The notes below the pieces were generated by a model that searched no databases, was not told the DNA's origin, and saw nothing but the letters and a program-made list of their open reading frames with translations. DNA of 6,237 bases from Gemmatimonadota bacterium (GTDB lineage Bacteria > Gemmatimonadota > Gemmatimonadetes > JACCXV01 > JAHWKZ01). The position numbers were made by a program, and so were the translations under genes. Each line of letters opens with the position of its first letter. Within the stretch, counting starts at the first letter, position 1. Shown here in pieces: positions 4,322 through 6,237 of this stretch. Location: contig JAHWKZ010000081.1 in the NCBI GenBank assembly GCA_019347645.1, positions 1 through 6,237 on the forward strand. The letters run 5' to 3'.

Positions 4322-5701
4322 TCACCGATTCCAAGGGAGAGAGCCCGTTTCCACGTACAGCTTGAAGAGATCGTCCGATCCGCAGTCAGGGATCCAGAAA
4401 TCCGTATACGGGGGCTCCGCGGCATCGCTGACGTATATCGGGACATTCTCGTACGCCCCGACCCTCACGAGGAATCGACGGTCGACGCGCTTGGGACTAT
4501 CGATTGGTTCGAAAGTTCTCCCGTCGTATTCGATAATCTGGTCCTCGACGAACCATTCCTGCGGCCCCTCGCACACGGCCATCACGTCCAGATCCTGAGG
4601 AGCGACCGCGGGCGCTTGCTCGCCCGCCGGAAGCTCCACCGGGCGCTCGACGTCCTCCGCGGGTTCGGGAGTCTCCGGCGGCGGTGTGGGCCGGGCAAGG
4701 CAACCCTCGTCATCGACCGGTATCCCTGAAGGTGTGCCGGGGCAGGCGTCTTGACCGTCGGGCACGCCGTCTTCGTCTCCGTCACCCGGCACGGCGGCCT
4801 CGGCTCGCTCCGGCGCGGCCGGATCCTCCGGCGGTTCCATCCGCTCCGTCGGCCGGGGCTCCGCCTCCTCCGGCGGTTCGGGCTCCGCCCGCTCTGGCTG
4901 GACTTCCGGCTCCACCGCCTCGGGGGCGGGATCCAGGGCGGGTTCCGCGGCCGGGAGTGGTGGACGGCAGACTTCGGCGTCGTCCGCTCCCGGTCTGTCG
5001 AGGCAGCGGACGCGAGCATCCGGCACCCCGTCCCGATCCGTGTCGACGTCGACGATCCTCGGCTGGCGCTTGTTCCCGAGCAGGAACGAGAGGCCGACCG
5101 ACAGCTCGAGATTGTTTCGCGGCTCGGTCTCGACTTCGCCGTCGTCGGTGGCGGTATCGAGCAGGATCAGGTTATCACGGACGTCGACGCGGAACGCCCA
5201 GGAAGGCGACTCGGGTCGACTGTGGATCTTGAAACCGCCTCCTATCGGGAACAGGAGACCGGTGCTGGTCTCCTGCATCCCGCTCAGAGCCTCGTCGAAC
5301 TTCAAAGTAGCGGCCCCGACCCCGCCCCCGAGAAAAAACACCGTCCGCGGCGAGACGCGGAACCGGTAGTCGAGCCCGGCGCTGTAGAACAGGAGCGAAG
5401 CGTTCAGGCCCGCGAACGGACCCACGCTGACGTCCTTGGGCGAGGCCCAGTCGACGCTTCCGCCGAGGGAGATCCCGTTCCCGAAATTGCGCAGGAGCCG
5501 CCCGCCGAACTGGAGCGTCTCGCTGCTGTCCTCGAAGAGCCCGGGGCGCATCGCGGCGGCGTGGAGGTTGATCTCCCAGTTGGAATTCGCCTGACCGCTC
5601 CCCGATTGGGCCGCGACTGGAGAGGACTCCACGGCATGGGCGAAGGCGACGAGGAGGAAAAGCGCCTTGAACGAGGATGGGACGCGGAGGGTTCGTGGCA
5701 C
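4322..5701 (-). CDS. outer-membrane beta-barrel protein with thrombospondin type 3 repeats and a novel C-terminal domain
   Basis: This encodes about 459 residues. The signal peptide (1 to about 31; hydrophobic core FKALFLLVAFAHAV, AA cleavage before Q32) exports it. Residues about 40-210 are alternating hydrophobic/polar strands rich in Gly and aromatic residues, as in OmpA/Omp_b-brl barrels. TSP3 calcium-binding motifs follow: DTDRDGVPD (220-228) and a fuller GDGDEDGVPDGQDACPGTPSG (306-326) with a Cys pair. They flank a Pro/Glu-rich linker (about 247-305) that could span the periplasm. In place of an OmpA peptidoglycan-binding domain, the last 90 residues form a compact Trp/Tyr-rich domain ('QEWFVEDQIIEYDGRTFEPI', then 'RVGAYENVPIYV' and a closing 'WIPDCGSDDLFKLYV') that I cannot name. 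A structural or surface-anchoring role is likely. GTG at 5701 is preferred over GTG at 5710 because AAAGG lies 7-8 nt before it. The gene is convergent with the porin operon and divergent from the Ig-like gene. Confidence 0.8.
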   Translation of the reverse strand: MPRTLRVPSSFKALFLLVAFAHAVESSPVAAQSGSGQANSNWEINLHAAAMRPGLFEDSSETLQFGGRLLRNFGNGISLGGSVDWASPKDVSVGPFAGLNASLLFYSAGLDYRFRVSPRTVFFLGGGVGAATLKFDEALSGMQETSTGLLFPIGGGFKIHSRPESPSWAFRVDVRDNLILLDTATDDGEVETEPRNNLELSVGLSFLLGNKRQPRIVDVDTDRDGVPDARVRCLDRPGADDAEVCRPPLPAAEPALDPAPEAVEPEVQPERAEPEPPEEAEPRPTERMEPPEDPAAPERAEAAVPGDGDEDGVPDGQDACPGTPSGIPVDDEGCLARPTPPPETPEPAEDVERPVELPAGEQAPAVAPQDLDVMAVCEGPQEWFVEDQIIEYDGRTFEPIDSPKRVDRRFLVRVGAYENVPIYVSDAAEPPYTDFWIPDCGSDDLFKLYVETGSLPWNR

Positions 5702-5708
5702 AGGTAGC

Positions 5709-5714
5709 ACCTTT
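5709..5714 (-). promoter_or_regulatory. ribosome binding site that favours the inner GTG start
   Basis: Read leftwards, AAAGGT spans 5714-5709. It overlaps the upstream GTG (5710-5708) and so cannot serve it, but is 7 nt from the GTG at 5701-5699. This decides the start of the TSP3 barrel gene. Confidence 0.55.
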
Positions 5715-5716
5715 CG

Positions 5717-5758
5717 TTACAGTGTACCGCCTTTCCACGACCGGAGCAATCACTGTAA
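5717..5758. promoter_or_regulatory. 8-bp inverted repeat bracketing the promoter
   Basis: TTACAGTG (5717-5724) and CACTGTAA (5751-5758) are perfect inverted arms separated by 26 bp, with centres 34 bp apart, about three helical turns, so they lie on one face of the DNA. One arm overlaps the -10 box and the other lies just upstream of the -35. This looks like a two-site operator. Confidence 0.5.
5721..5749 (-). promoter_or_regulatory. promoter of the TSP3 barrel protein gene
   Basis: Read leftwards, TTGCTC (5749-5744) and TACACT (5726-5721) form -35 and -10 boxes with 17-bp spacing. The predicted transcript start is near 5714, so the leader is very short (about 13 nt to the GTG at 5701). The promoter lies between the two arms of the inverted repeat at 5717-5758. 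Confidence 0.65.
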
Positions 5759-5809
5759 GTGGAGTGCGTCCAGGAGAAAAAGGAGGTACTGCTCGCGGCA
5801 GGAATGGGT

Positions 5810-5815
5810 TATAAT
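5810..5815 (+). promoter_or_regulatory. -10 box of the Ig-like protein gene
   Basis: TATAAT is a perfect -10 hexamer, with no convincing -35 about 17 bp upstream (TACTGC). The predicted start near 5822 leaves about 6 nt before the ATG at 5828, suggesting a nearly leaderless mRNA. An AGGAGGT at 5781-5787 has no start codon at normal spacing. Confidence 0.5.
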
Positions 5816-5827
5816 AATTCGTTACAT

Positions 5828-6237
5828 ATGATCGGTTCGCCCCATCCGTACCGAGTCCGAATCCTCCCGTGGTTTCTGGCGTCGCTGACTCTTCTGTCCC
5901 CGTCCATGCTCGGGGCGCAGGTGGCCACGACTCTAGAGTTCGGCCAGCAGCCGACGGATGCGGAGGCAGGCGCGGCGATCACGCCGGCGGTCACCGTTCG
6001 CGCCGTCGTCACGGCGGGGGTGCTCGACCCGACGTTCGAAGGCGACGTCACCGTTGCCATCGGGACCGGCGGTGGCACGCTGTCGGGGACGAAGACGGTG
6101 ACGGCGGTGGACGGTGTGGCGACGTTCAGCGACCTGTCGATCGACGCCGCCGGCGAGGGTTACACCCTGGAGGCGAGCGCGGACGGGCTGACATCGGCGA
6201 CCAGCGCGGCGTTCGCCATCACCCCCGCCGACGCCTC
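5828..6237 (+). CDS. secreted protein with bacterial Ig-like repeat domain (5' part, runs off the window)
   Basis: The frame stays open for 136 codons to the right edge. A signal peptide is clear: basic start (YRVR, 8-11), hydrophobic core 'ILPWFLASLTLLSPSML' (12-28) and a cleavage site after GA (29-30), before Q31. From about residue 36 there is one Ig-like beta-sandwich repeat: 'FGQQPTDAEAGAAITPAVTV', then 'FEGDVTVAIGTGGGTLSG', 'GVATFSDLSIDAAGEGYTLEA' and 'SAAFAI'. It resembles tandem repeats in large surface proteins of Gemmatimonadota-like bacteria, so more copies probably follow outside the window. The start is uncertain. ATG at 5828 follows TATAAT closely and lacks a Shine-Dalgarno; in-frame ATG at 5804 would add eight residues, with AGGAGGT 16 nt upstream, too far. 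It is divergent from the TSP3 gene and may share its regulation. Confident of a secreted Ig-like protein, not of its role. Confidence 0.8.
   Translation, partial: MIGSPHPYRVRILPWFLASLTLLSPSMLGAQVATTLEFGQQPTDAEAGAAITPAVTVRAVVTAGVLDPTFEGDVTVAIGTGGGTLSGTKTVTAVDGVATFSDLSIDAAGEGYTLEASADGLTSATSAAFAITPADA

Noticed and set aside
4751..5707. Rightward 318-codon open frame
   Set aside because: It is antisense to the TSP3 barrel gene, whose signal peptide, barrel and calcium motifs make it the real gene.
5809..6078. Leftward 89-codon frame at the right edge
   Set aside because: It is antisense to the signal peptide and Ig-like domain of the rightward gene and has no coding signature of its own.
1..6237. 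CRISPR arrays, tRNA or rRNA genes, insertion sequences
   Set aside because: No regularly spaced repeats, no cloverleaf or rRNA-like sequence and no transposase or paired terminal repeats were seen on either strand.

Overview
The window is high-GC bacterial chromosome. Two features point towards Gemmatimonadota or a related group: a thrombospondin type 3 (TSP3) outer-membrane barrel protein with a long Pro/Glu linker, and a secreted protein with a bacterial Ig-like repeat of the type 'QP..A...PAVTV...F.GDVTVAI..GGGTLSGT...GVATFSDLSID..G.GYTL.A'. An OprO/P-type porin shows the organism has an outer membrane. The taxonomic placement is inference from protein style only.

Layout from left to right. 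(1) Positions 1-204 hold no supportable gene, only hairpins that probably end the leftward transcript. (2) A leftward two-gene operon (504-1187, then 215-487) encodes a regulator-like fusion of a Clp N-terminal domain to an excisionase/MerR-like helix-turn-helix, followed 16 bp later by a small DUF4242 (SCO4226-like, nickel-binding family) protein. A strong sigma70-type promoter precedes it. (3) A 359-bp divergent intergenic region carries that promoter, a 15-bp tandem duplication and a large inverted repeat. (4) A rightward TetR-family regulator (1547-2167) is followed by a near-consensus promoter with a perfect 12-bp palindrome between -35 and -10. (5) That promoter drives a compact three-gene operon: a four-helix membrane protein with many intramembrane histidines (2271-2861), a small His/Met-rich membrane protein (about 2815-3117) and an OprO/P-type porin (3114-4196, ATGA overlap). 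(6) Convergent to it is a leftward TSP3 barrel protein (4322-5701). (7) A 126-bp divergent regulatory region with matched inverted and direct repeats separates it from the 5' part of a secreted Ig-like-domain gene that runs off the right edge.

The most interesting unit is the TetR-palindrome-operon block. It looks like a self-contained, locally regulated cell-envelope module. A polytopic membrane protein with HxxxH, HHxxH and further His/Glu positions inside helices sits beside a small membrane protein with a clustered His/Met segment and a dedicated outer-membrane porin. A metal- or small-solute-linked envelope function is my inference; no gene here proves a reaction. The second notable unit is the Clp_N-HTH/DUF4242 pair, in which a DNA-binding protein and a possible nickel-binding partner are co-transcribed.
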